DNA of 64,000 nt, from assembly GCA_030620095.1 (NCBI GenBank), contig JAUTXW010004695.1, forward strand, positions 310,001-374,000. Reading direction: 5' to 3'. Origin of the DNA: Kuschelorhynchus macadamiae (lineage: Eukaryota; Arthropoda; Insecta; Coleoptera; Curculionidae). The notes beneath the pieces were generated by a model, which saw nothing but the letters and a program-made list of their open reading frames with translations, was not told the DNA's origin and ran no database searches. This document shows, piece by piece, positions 14,948 to 25,969 of this stretch (its first letter is position 1; every line of letters starts with the position of its first letter). Made by a program: the position numbers and the translations under genes.

Positions 14948-17172
14948 GAGATACAGGATGTCAAAATTTCATTTTTTTTTGATGAACTTGTACATTTCTG
15001 GTGATAAAAAGGTGTTGAGCTACTTCGATAATTTGGAAATAAACCGTGAGCTACCTACTTGTAACCAGCGTTTAAGCCAGCCTAAACGAAATAATGCACA
15101 GTTGTATTTGACATACATTTTTTTATGTAATTAATAAATACTTAACTAAAACTAATACATACCTAAAAAATAAAAAAAATTTTATATAGCCATAATGGCA
15201 TGTCACATACGACTTAATAAAAGAAAACATTATAATTACAATTTTAAACAAAAACTTGTGTTAAAAAATCGTGCATTTAATGAGAAGGTTGACACTCGGA
15301 CTCATCGATATTTTTTTTGATATTCCCAGTGTAATTTTATACAACCATTCGAACACAATTATCCAGATATTCATCTGTAAGGCTCAGATAGGTTGAAGTA
15401 AATAACTCTTTCACTTTTAAGGCAACACGACATATAATTGAATATTTGTCTTTACTTACTATAGGCCAGATACATTTTGTACTTGAAACTAACGATTTAA
15501 ATGCTAAATCACTTTGAAATGTAATCACTTCCATTTCAGTTGCAGCGATGTCTTCGCCAAAGTTCTGCATAGCACAAGTTGCAAACTGTTGTATATCGAT
15601 TTCCATGAAGTGTGAAACAACAAATTGAGCCACCAATGCCATTTTGTTGAAATCCTCAAACCGATTTTTGAAACTATCCTTCAAGTTAGAAACTATTTCT
15701 ACATGAGATTTACTGTCATAGGGTTCTATTGGATTTTGAGATATCTTCCCTGAAGTTGCAAATTGAGTTCATTATTATTATGTGTAATGTCCACAAGAAA
15801 CCCAAAATCTCTAAGCCAAATTGAATTTTCCAGTTCCTGAATCGGTTCGCCGCGTTGTTTGAAAAATTGAACTATCTTTGTAATGCGTGAGCTCTAATCT
15901 TGTTTACAATTTTTACTACCAATTTCATGACAATTAGTTCTAAAAAAATTGCACATAATACTTGCTGATGAATAATGCAATGGTAACACAGAAATTGTGG
16001 AAAGCGTTCATCTTCATGACAAAATGCTACCAGACCCTTATCACAACCCACCCTAACTGGAGTTGAGTTGTCAAGCCTACCAATTTTAAAATTGGAATTT
16101 TCTCAAAAGATAAAATTATTTAAATGAGAAAACAATTCCTGTCCAGTAGTATATCCTTTCAGTAGGATAAACTTCAAAAGATCTTTAATCATAAAATCAC
16201 TAGCAATCATCCTGACGAACACGCCTATCTGGGAGTTGTCAATCACATTTGTTGATTCACCAATTTCAAGAGAGAAAAAATAAACACAGTTATTTAAGTC
16301 AGTTTTTAACAGTGAAAAAATATCCTTGCTTATTACTTACACTGTATTAGCAGAAAGTTACATAGATTTTATTGCTGAAACTATCTCGTCTTTATTTTTA
16401 AAGTTGGAAAATAAGGAATCTGCAGCTTCTAAAAACGTCCGTTTTACCATTGCAATTATTTGGGACACACGGTATGATGCTTTCGTTGCAGACTTATTTT
16501 TGTCAGCTGCTTTTAAAAATATTGACTGTTGAAAATTGTACGTCTTTACTTTCTTATAGTTCCATAAGTTTTTGTATTGCTCACTCTGTGTACTAACATA
16601 TTTCATGCCTTTTAGATTTAAACTGAATGCCTTGTATCCCCGACATGCGCATTTATCGCGTTTAAAGCAATGTAGATCGTTTTCGTGTTCTCAGACATTC
16701 ACGCGATGCTGGCGCTCTGGGGAATTCTATCGCCTGTTGCCCAGCTTTCATATTGTGTGATTTTTTTTTCAAAATTCATGAACGCTTCTATTTTACAAAA
16801 TATGTTGTGAGCTACCAAAAATGTCTTCGAGAGCTACCGGTAGATCGCGATCGACTGTTTCGCGACCACTGGTCTAAACGGTTTAAAATATCGGATAAAA
16901 GTAAGAGATCAAGAAGTTAGAAGTAAAATGAGAATCCGATTTTCTAAATATAAACAGCCAGTGTTGTCGTTGTAAAATGTCGTAGTGGGGAGGGGGTGAT
17001 AAGGTGTTTTCGACCTGGAAAAAAGTGACACCCAGTAGAATTTTGTAAAATGTGTTATCAAACTTATATACATTGCTTACAGTATAGTGTATGTCGAATT
17101 TGAATCATTTATCTCTAGAAATGTAGGTGATCTATGAAACACACAAAAAAAAAATAAAATTTTGACACCCTG
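14948..17172. mobile_element. Pair of inverted CAGG(A/G)TGTCAAAATT ends flanking the hAT relic
   Basis: GAGATACAGGATGTCAAAAT at 14948 and, inverted, ATTTTGACACCCTGTATCTC ending at 17172 match for about 50-70 bp inward, with mismatches. They sit symmetrically around the hAT copy. This fits a MITE-like element into which the hAT inserted, or two separate inverted copies. Evidence is limited to the ends. Confidence 0.35.
15290..16871 (-). pseudogene. hAT-superfamily transposase relic (GTF2IRD2/ZBED-like group)
   Basis: Reading leftwards from 16871 the minus strand begins CAGTGGTCGCGAAACAGTCG, a hAT-like terminal sequence. In several frames it then encodes MKYVSTQSEQYKNLWNYKK, SYRVSQIIAMVKRTFLEAAD, then SLEIGESTNVIDNSQIGVFV (the first catalytic acidic region of this group is DEST; here GEST). 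LLKGYTTGQELF and CDKGLVAFC-like residues follow. It ends with a C-terminal piece (15337-15684): FKNRFEDFNKMALVAQF through LTDEYLDNCVRM. The hAT dimerisation segment between STYLSL and TDEYL is shortened. Frameshifts at about 16360, 16100 and 15700 show it is dead. The left end is not defined. Confidence 0.7.
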
Positions 17173-17689
17173 TATCTCAACAAACGAAGGCACATGTTTA
17201 TATGAACTTTTAGTCCTAAAATAAGACAGACAATTACGTCCTTCATTTTTAGCCATCAATTAAAGAAGCCCTTATATAACCTGGCTTGTTTATAATTTAT
17301 TGTATTTGCAATATTAAAAAAAAATATTAGAAAAGATATATTTTCAACTGTATGGCGAACACCAATATTGGAATAATATAGAGTTGTTTTTTGTATCGCG
17401 AACATCAGTGGTTATAAATTCTATGTACCTCTCTGGCATTTGCCCGCTCACAACACTTCGAAAAGTAAGCAACATTATTTGAAACTTTTTAGCAGCACTA
17501 TAAATATAGAAAGAAACACGTCAAATAGAAATGTAAATAGACATATACAAGTACCTAATATAAACTAACAACAGACATATCTAAATATAGTTCACAAAAC
17601 ATAGTATATAATTTTTTCCTCGAGTTAAAATCCGTTCTTCAGTGCGGTGTACAACAAAACAAGGAAAAAAAAGGTTTTCAGTTTGCATA
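16872..17689. other. No recognised gene (apart from the inverted end near 17172)
   Basis: AT-rich, no coding motif on either strand. Confidence 0.5.
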
Positions 17690-20150
17690 TTATGATGGGT
17701 TATTCCTCAAAAAAGTGAAAAATTCTTCTGTGGTATAAAAAGTCTGTGATAAAAGTAAGCTTTTAATTTTATTTTTGAATTTATTTTGACAATTTATTGC
17801 TTTAATATTATAAGGTAACATATTATCAATTTTACTCCCAGCGTAGATTGGTGATTTTTTATAAATATTTAAGTTATGCTAAGCAGAAGTTATTTTTATT
17901 TCTTGTATCATACGCATGAAAATTACTGTTAATTTGAATTAGATTTTTATTTCTATGGATATATGATAATAATTTTAAGAGATAAATTGAAGCAACTGTC
18001 AAAAGTTTATATGACCTGAATGTCTCTCTGCAAGATGTTTTAAAAGGTATACTAAAAATGATTCTAACAATTCTTTTTTGTATTATAAATACTATCTCTA
18101 TATCTGAGGCCTGACCCCACACTACTATGTTATAAGCTATTGCAGAATATATGAAAGCATAATATACATTAATAATTGTTGTAAGGTCAACATAATTACG
18201 GCGACCAGAAATTACGTAAGCTTTCTTATTAAGCTTCTTACAAACATTGTCGATCTGAATGTTCCAATTAAGGTGGCAATCCATAGACAAACCCAAGAAA
18301 CTAACACGTGAGGAAAGCTCAAGATCATGACCATCGAAGGAAATGCTGATATCACAAGGTTCTCTACGAATAGTTCTTAAGTTCATAGCTACAGTTTTGG
18401 TATGGTTAATCATTAGCTTATTAGCAAAGCACCATTTAGAAAACTCATTTAGTACAGTGTTGATTTTATTTTTTAAGTGACTTTCTGACATATCGGATAC
18501 TACGATAGTAGTATCATCTGCATATAGAAAAATCTGGCCCTGACTTATATAGTCAGGAAGATCATTAATAAAGAGTAGGAAAATCAGGGGACCTAAGATT
18601 CCCTTGAGGTGTGCCAATATTCTGATTAAAATCATTAAATTTTTAATTTTTACAGAAAATTCAAAAATGAAAATATAAATGCGTTTATATCACTACGTAG
18701 TCCTAGGGCGTCTAGTTTAGCAGAGACAAACTGTTTATCAACAGTGTCGAAAGCACGTGTCAAGTCAAAAGACAACGTAATTACAAATTCACCTTTGTCC
18801 ATCATATTAGAAATATACTGTACAAGATCAATGCACCCAGTTTCCGTAGACATGCCTCTCCGAAAATCATGTTGCCTGTCGTTTAAGATATTATATTTGC
18901 AAATAAAGTCATAAATACGATTGTAAACAATTTTTTCAAAAATCTTAGAAAAGGAACTCAATAAGGAAATAGGCCTGTAGTTTTCCATGCTAAGAGAATC
19001 CCCCTTCTTAAATATAGGTACTTTGGATTTCTTTAGCCTGTCCGGAAATACACCAGCACACACCGAAAGATTAATAAGGTCACACAATCTGGTTGAAATA
19101 TTAAATATAACATGTTTAATAAACTTAATGGATATAGAATCGAAACCACAAGAGCCTTTGTTGGGGAAACTCATGACAATTCTCTCCACCTCTGTATTTG
19201 TAACAAACCGGTAATAAAACGAATTCAAGACAAGTCTTCGACCAATAGTGCACATGTCGGAGAATCGCCCACCGAAACAAGTACCCAGCTCTCTCTGACA
19301 CAACCTCAAGTGGCTTAGAAATTATTTTATTATCCCGAGATAGAACTATATTTTTTGTGGTATTAATGTTTTTGCCCTGTATTTTGTTAACTATCGACCA
19401 GCTTGTTTTAACTTTATTGGTTGAACGAGAAATTAAAGTGTTGTAGTAAGCGAGTTTTTCATTTTTAATTTTCATAGTCTTTTTTAAATATTAAATAGCG
19501 ATGTTAGATTGCATCGTCCCTACTATTATTTTTTAGCTAGTTTAGTTTTTCTAGATTATTAATTTGGATTAAAAGGTCCTCTGAAAATCTCATTTTAAAA
19601 TTATTTTTAATTTTTTTGGTCTTTATGGGAAAAGTGGTTTGAAAACTCCAACAAAATGAGTCAAAAAAAGTATCAAAGTCAAGGTTTGGGTCGGAACCTA
19701 AAAAACCCTCAAACGCTCTACCAAACCTATAAATGAATTCATTAATACCTACTTCATTAATGGATCTGTAATCCATAGTACTTATTGATTTTTTTGGCAA
19801 ATGGCATGTATCAATAATTTTAAATTTAAATATTTGAGCTGTATGATCTGAGAAACCCAAATCACAGTTACGTACCTGAAGCAAAGAAGGTTTATTAGAA
19901 ATAACATAGTCTAAAATGGATTTTTTAAAAGAGAGACCATACCGAAGCTCTCTAATAAATCCGAGAGTATTCTATGTGATTTATCATTACATCCAGCATT
20001 TACATTCAAATCACCACACACAATGACCAACTCAAAACTGGATGCTGCTGTGAATAAAATTTGATTTAGTACATCAATAAAAAGCTGCAAGTGTCCCGAT
20101 GGTGGTCGGTAGATATCAATCAAGCAAAGATGTTTTAGTTTCAGACAGCA
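17690..20150 (-). pseudogene. APE-type LINE (CR1/Jockey group): endonuclease + reverse transcriptase
   Basis: Minus-strand order: endonuclease pieces at 19911-20123 (IYRPPSG; VIVCGDLNVN) and 19537-19884 (LGFSDHTAQ); a linker with coiled basic character at 19125-19475; RT at 18650-19309 (FKKGDSLSMENYRPISLLSS, QHDFRRGMSTET, motif A SFDLTRAFDTVD); and 17874-18635 (GILGPLIFLLFINDLP, catalytic LYADDTTIVV, KLMINHTKT). The post-RT region continues in another frame to about 17690 (YAGSKIDNMLPYNIK). The element reverse-transcribes its own RNA at a nicked target. At least four frame breaks interrupt it, and the N-terminal part of the endonuclease and ORF1 are missing (5' truncation near 20150). No RNase H is seen. 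Confidence 0.85.
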
Positions 20151-20225
20151 ACAACTGACTCAACTGAGAGACTGTTAATAATCTCCACAGGGGAGGCCTC
20201 CGATATGAGAGAGTCATGAATAATA

Positions 20226-20912
20226 ATAAATGGTACATAAAGACGAGAGTTTTCGCATATTTTTCACTTTTCGGTCACTTCCGATTTCACCGGAAATGAC
20301 TCCAGTTTCGATTTTTTAAATGGAACACTCTGTAAATTTTTACATTTTTGGATTCCTGAGGCAATTCTGAATCAGAGTGTGACATTTTAAAAACTTTTTA
20401 GGCCTACTTGATGTTTTTTATAGCCATTTTTAAAATCTCATCTAGGTCCATGGCACATTTGATAAACGTAAATAATTGATTATCGAATATTTTTCTTAGT
20501 AATATTTAATTTTTGAACTTATTTTTAATCCAATCGCAAAAAAGTTAGTACCGTTAGAATCGCAAAAAAATCCTCTTTTCAAAAAGTGCTTGTCAAAAAA
20601 GGGTCGCCATTTGAAAAAAAATAGTTAGCCACAAAAATTAGATTTTATCAACTTCTCTTGTTCCTAGCTATAGCTATTATAAAATCGGTATTATCCTGTC
20701 ATCATTTCAGGTACTTAGAAAACTCATGGCTAGATGCAATTTTAAAAATGGCTATTAATAAATCAAATAGGCGTAAAAAGTATTTAAAATGTGACATTCT
20801 GATTCATAATTGTCTCAGGAAACCAAAAATGTAAAAATATGCAAAATCCGGTGAAACCAGAAGTGACCGGAAAGTGAAAAATATGCGAAAACTCTCCACT
20901 TTATGTATTATT
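20226..20912. mobile_element. Foldback MITE (about 0.69 kb)
   Basis: GAGAGTTTTCGCATATTTTT at 20245 is mirrored at 20877-20896. Inverted homology runs inward about 190 bp on each side (TTCCTGAGGCAATT...; GCCATTTTTAAAAT), with indels. The outer few bases (TACATAAAG) also match. No coding sequence. An inner AACACTCTGTAAAT word resembles the ACACCCTGTA ends of other elements here. Confidence 0.7.
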
Positions 20913-21414
20913 TACCTATACCAAATTTAATTTTGATACATCAAATACTTTAAACGTTATGGCCTGTCTGATAGATTCGTTGACACCCGGTATATCTATA
21001 TATATTTGAATATTCCTGTATATAAAATCTGTAAATTTATTTTACCCGGAAATTCCCTCGTTACAAATATGTCCTTTTATTAGGAATATTGGAATAATAT
21101 ATAGAGTTCGTCTCTATGAGTAAATGGTAAAGGATTTCTTGGAAAAGCACAAAACGACGCTATGTCGAAATTTATCTAGCTTCAAAACGGAAAAGAAACT
21201 GTGCGAAACCTTGAAACAGAAAGGGTATAAGTTATCTAAATTTAAATCCTAGGGTCGATTTCTGGCAGCAATTCAATTATCTAGGCCACAGTTATGTCAA
21301 GAGAAAATTTAGCGCTCTTCTATTTTCCGTATCGATGTTCGTATTTGGGGTAGAACTAAAGTAATGCTTTTTATATACAGTGTGCGCTAAATTGTTGAGA
21401 AATGTATATTGATA
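20913..21414. other. No recognised gene
   Basis: AT-rich. A GATACACCCGG-like word and a CAGTGTGCGC word (21377) resemble transposon ends but have no partner. Confidence 0.45.
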
Positions 21415-22019
21415 TACAGTGTGTCCCAGATTCGCTTCTCTATATACGGATCTCGGCTCCTATTTCACCTACAGCAAAAGTTAAATGGGGAAAGTTTTAG
21501 AGGAAACTTATTGCATCCGATATCTGGCTTCAGATTTATGATCGATCAATAAGTTTGGGAAATGTCGACGAAAAACAGAAAATGGCTGATTTCGTTTTTC
21601 GCCAGTATATCCAGAACAATAAGTTTGACAGCTGTCAAAATGTGACATTATTCGGACACGTTTTTAAGACAAATAAGATGGCGTATACGACACGTCTTCA
21701 TTGTTTTTTGTTAACCCGCAACCTGTCTCAACTTTCATTATTCTTATGACCGCCATATTGGTTTTTCGATTTTTGGAGACAGCCTAAAATTTCCAGTCTA
21801 GTGATATCTCACAAGTGCATTAAAGATTTTAGTGTCATCAAAATATCACACTTCGTAAATTAGGTTTCAATGTTTTTAAAGGAGGCCATGATTTATTTGT
21901 CACAAGATTACATTAATAAGTAAGTAATGTATTGAACGCATTGAATTTTCAGTACAACATAAATAACGACTTAAAAAATCTAATTGAGCTTTAACTACTT
22001 TGTAAGTGGGTAACATTAA

Positions 22020-25000
22020 TTTACAAATCTGCAAAATGACGTCCATTTGTATCGAGACATTTTTGACAATTGGTGACTGTTTTTCGTACAACCCTGGTAA
22101 GTGTATTTCGGTTAATATTTCTAAATGTGTCCAGAACTGTTTGTCTTTTCATTTTTGTCATTCATAGATTTCATTTTTCGTGTGACCCCAGAGGTAGAAA
22201 TCCAAGGGCGACAGGTGAGGGGATCTAGGAGGCCAAGATATTGGACCATTTAAAGAAATTATTCTTTCTTCAAACTGCTCTCTTAAGAAGTTCCTGACTT
22301 GAATAGTATTGTGAGCCGGACATCCGTCTTATTGAAACCAAATTCTTCTTAATTCATCTTCCGTTAGAATAACTGGTAAGGCTGGTACAACCTGGTTTCG
22401 AAAAAGCTCTAGGTACCTCTGCCCGTTTAGATTGTAGTAACAAAAATGGTCCAATAAGTCGAAGGCGGTAAGGTCGGCCGGGTGGTACTAGAAATTATAA
22501 AATATAAAGGGAAAATTATCTTGTAGATATTTTCTTTCCAAAAATAATTATCGAAACATCCCGTAATGAATGAGCTTGGATACAGTTGAAACATATTCAG
22601 CTTTATTATGAGAAAGAAAAACATATTTGGTTAGTGGGAAGTAATAGCTGTGATAAATTATTTTGTTGGTATTGCATCTTAACTTCGGAAACACTAAATC
22701 AATTTATTTCAGTGATATAATAATCTTAAAGAAGTACACCGTGCCTTAATAAAACATAAAATATCAAAAGAACAAACCCCTTGCGCTTTAAAATTTAAAT
22801 TATTCGGAAATACAGCTGAACGCCTTTCTATAAATCATAATGAAAATCGAAAAATAATTCGACATTTGATTAATATGGTATTTTTTTCATAACGCAAAAA
22901 CTAGGCTTCCCGGGTAATAATAAATCATTAAATTCAGACAATCAAAATAATTTTAGAGAATTAGCTAAATCTGCAGAAAATTTATATAAAGTGTTAATAA
23001 ATGTATAGAACCCCATTATATTTTTATAGGTTCCTCGAAACTACAATACAAAATGATTGAATAAAAATGTAATACAATATCAAAAGAGTAAGTTGACTGA
23101 CTAAAGTAGAACGTTTTGCTTTTTTTTTTATTAGATTATACTCTTTTAGTATCATTAAAGAACTAAACGAAAAAAAAAAGATTATTATTTGACAACCATT
23201 TGGTGCCTATTTAAGAAAGATTGGTTAGATTAACTTACCAATGATCCCACACCAAACGTTACTTCCAAATCTGATCTGTATACGTCTCTCTGCCACTTCG
23301 TGAGGATTTTGCACAGTCCAATGATTTACAAAAGCAGGATTTTCATTAAATCTCCTAGTATACCACTCAGAGAACTGTAGTCGTCTTGGAAAATCAGTTT
23401 CCTTAAGTCCTTGTACTATTATGGGTTTGTATGGATGGTACTTATTCTTTTTCAAAACTCTCTGTACAGGGTGATCAGTTAAGGGTAGCGAGCGGCCATA
23501 TCTCATAAGATATTGGTCGTATAGATTTGAAAAAAAAAATCGTAATAAAAGTCGCCAAGAGAAATTGCTGAAAATTATTTTCGAGTTTGTCAAACGTCCG
23601 CTAGAGGGCGTAACAACCAACACCAAGTAGAAAAATGGGGTTTTTATAGAATTTTGCCTAATGAAGATATATCGATGATATCATTTTCATATTTAGTGAC
23701 CATTTCCCTACACTTTTTGTCTAAAATGTTTTGTTCTATATATCAAAATAAAGCGGTGGGGGAAGTTCAATTGTTTTTTCAAACAAACCAAGATGTCTCC
23801 CGTTTTCTTTTGACCGATTTTAGCAAACTTAGGCTCATATGAAAGAGCATAATTTGCACTACAAAACGCTTATTTGGTTTTGAATTTTTGACTTTTGCTG
23901 GCGTCGCTAGATGGCGTTAACTGAATTAGTAGCATATTTTTTAGTTTTTTTTTCAAAAAAAAAACAAATGTAATGGTATATTCATTTTTACATATTTTAA
24001 AAGGGGATACATTTCTCTATAATTTAATGAAAATAATTTATCATCTACCTTTTTTTGAACCGTTGATATTGACCAAAATATTATTTTATTTTATTAAAAA
24101 ATGGCACGCCACTGCTTTTTGTCAAAATAAAAATCATTTTCGTAATCACTTATTAGTTGCTAACAAAAAGAGCCTCTTGACTTTTTTTCGTTAGACGAAC
24201 GGTTTTGGATTGAAAAAATAAGATGTTGTTGTTGGACAGTTTTATTAAGATTTTTCATTGTTAAACATCTTATTTTTTCAATCCAAAACCGTTCGTCTAA
24301 CGAAAAAAAGTCAAGAGGCTCTTTTTGTTAGCAACTAATAAGTCATTACGAAAATGATTTTTATTTTGACAAAAAGCAGTGGCGTGCCATTTTTTAATAA
24401 AATTAAATAATATTTTGGTCAATATCAACGGTTCAAAAAAAGGTAGATGATAAATTATTTTCATTAAATTATAGAGAAGTTTATCCCCTTTTAAAATATG
24501 TAAAAATAAATATACCATTACATTTGTTATTTTTGAAAAAAACTAAGAAATATGCTACTAATTCAGTTAACGCCATCTAGCGACGCTAGCAAAAATCAAA
24601 AATTCAAAACCAAATAAGCGTTTTGTAGTGCAAATTATGCTCTTTCATATGAGCCTAAGTTTGCTAAAATCGGTCAAAAGAAACGGGAGACATCTTGGTT
24701 TGTTTGGAAAAACAATTGAACTTCCCCCACCGCTTTATTTTGATATATAGAACAAAACATTTTAGACAAAAGTGTAGGGAAATGGTCACTAAATATGAAA
24801 ATGATATCATCGATATATTTTCATTAGGCAAAATTCTATAAAAACCCCATTTTTCTACTTGGTGTTGGTTGTTACGCCCTGTAGCGGACGTTTGACAAAC
24901 TCTAAAATAAATTTCAGCATTTTCTCTTGGCGACTTTTATTATGATTTTTTTTCTCAAATCTATACGACCAATATCTTATGAGATATGGCCGCTCGCTAC

Positions 25001-25330
25001 TCTTAACTGATCACCCTGTACTGTTGATTTTGCCACATTAGTTTCCCGTTCTACAGTTCTTACCGATGCACTACAGTTTTCGTTGATAGCTTGTAAAATG
25101 CTTCTGTCTCGATTTTCATTATTATTATTGTATCTGCTTCTGGGTTGTTCGAAGGCAACATGGTTAATTAAATTAACTACGATTTTCCTGAATTGGGTTT
25201 TATGAGGCTGCTGTCGTTCGGGGTACATCTCCGAATACCTTGCTGACGTAACGTCGGCGTTTCTGTATGATTGAAAGTATAGAGCTAACATGTCAACCTT
25301 TTCTTCATTTGAATACGGAATGCTGGCCAT
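22020..25330 (-). pseudogene. DD41D transposase (family A), interrupted
   Basis: The N-terminus MASIPYSNEEKVDMLALYFQ starts at 25330. YPERQQPHKTQFRKIVVNL and RSILQAINENCSAS follow, and the palindrome breaks the frame after NVAKSTVQ at 25018. It resumes at 23466 with RVLKKNKYHPYKPIIVQGLK, EWYTRRFNENPAFVNH and NVWCGIIG; the first catalytic block (WSDE...) is deleted here. After a 0.75 kb non-coding block it continues at about 22460 with NLNGQRYLELFRNQ, then DGCPAHN (second acid), WPPRSPHLSPLDFYLWG (third acid) and CLDTNGRHFADL. The last two acids are 41 residues apart. A CAA to TAA change just before DGCPAH and other breaks make it inactive. Confidence 0.8.
23469..25018. mobile_element. 1.55 kb near-perfect palindrome (foldback element) with TA duplications
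   Basis: CAGGGTGATCAGTTAAGGGT at 23469 is mirrored by its complement ending at 25018. TA lies on both sides (23467-68, 25019-20). Arms of about 757 and 753 bp match almost base for base, around a 40-bp spacer (24226-24265). Both arms give the same short translated frame (MVY.FLHILKGD), a mirror artefact rather than a gene. The insertion point is inside the transposase codons of the host transposon. Confidence 0.92.
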
Positions 25331-25969
25331 TTTCTATAGGTTTTGACAATTTATGTGTCAGATTTATGATTTTATTTGGATAAAAGCGTACCTACTACTT
25401 ATTAAAACACAGCTTTGATACTTTCAACTATTTAACTTTTTTTTAATCTGAACGTCAAAGTCAAAATTCAATTTTGTTACAGACTTTAAATCATGGCCTC
25501 CTTAGAAAAAACTGAAACCTAACTTTACGAAGTGTAACATTTCGATGCTACTAAAATCTTTAATACACTTGTGAGACATCACTAGACTGGAAATTGTAGG
25601 CTGTTTCCAAAAATCGAAAAATCCAATATGGCGGCCATAAGAAAAATGAAAGTTGAGGTGGTTTTCGGGTTAACAAAAAACAATGAAGACGTGTCGTATA
25701 CGCCATCTTATTTGTCTTAAAAATGTGTTTAAATAATGTCCCATTTTGGCAGCTGTCAAATTTACCGTTCTGGATATACTGGCCAAAAACGAAATCCGTC
25801 ATTTTCGACTTTTCCCCGATATTTCCAAAAACAATTGATCGATCGTAAATCTGAAACCGGATATCGAATGCAATAAGTTTTCTCTAAAACTTTCCCTCTT
25901 TAACCTTTGCTGTAGGTATAATAGGAGCCGAGATCCCTGTATAAAGAAGCGAATCTGGGACACACTGTA

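Larger units (their letters stand above)
21417..25967 (-). mobile_element. DD41D Tc1/mariner element family A, both ends present, with nested insertion
   Basis: TA + CAGTGTGTCCCAGATTCGCT at 21415-21436 is mirrored at 25967, followed by TA. The inverted repeats extend about 480 bp each (to about 21897 and from about 25488). Total span is 4.55 kb. Removing the nested palindrome (23469-25018) leaves about 3.0 kb. Removing the non-coding block 22489-23237 as well leaves about 2.25 kb, close to the 2.34-2.35 kb of the related elements at 43.5 and 59.0 kb. The transposase runs leftwards from 25330 to about 22020. Confidence 0.85.

Noticed and set aside
23973..24518. Two 73-codon frames with almost the same protein on opposite strands
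   Set aside because: They are mirror images created by the 1.55 kb palindrome. No family motif, no evidence of expression.
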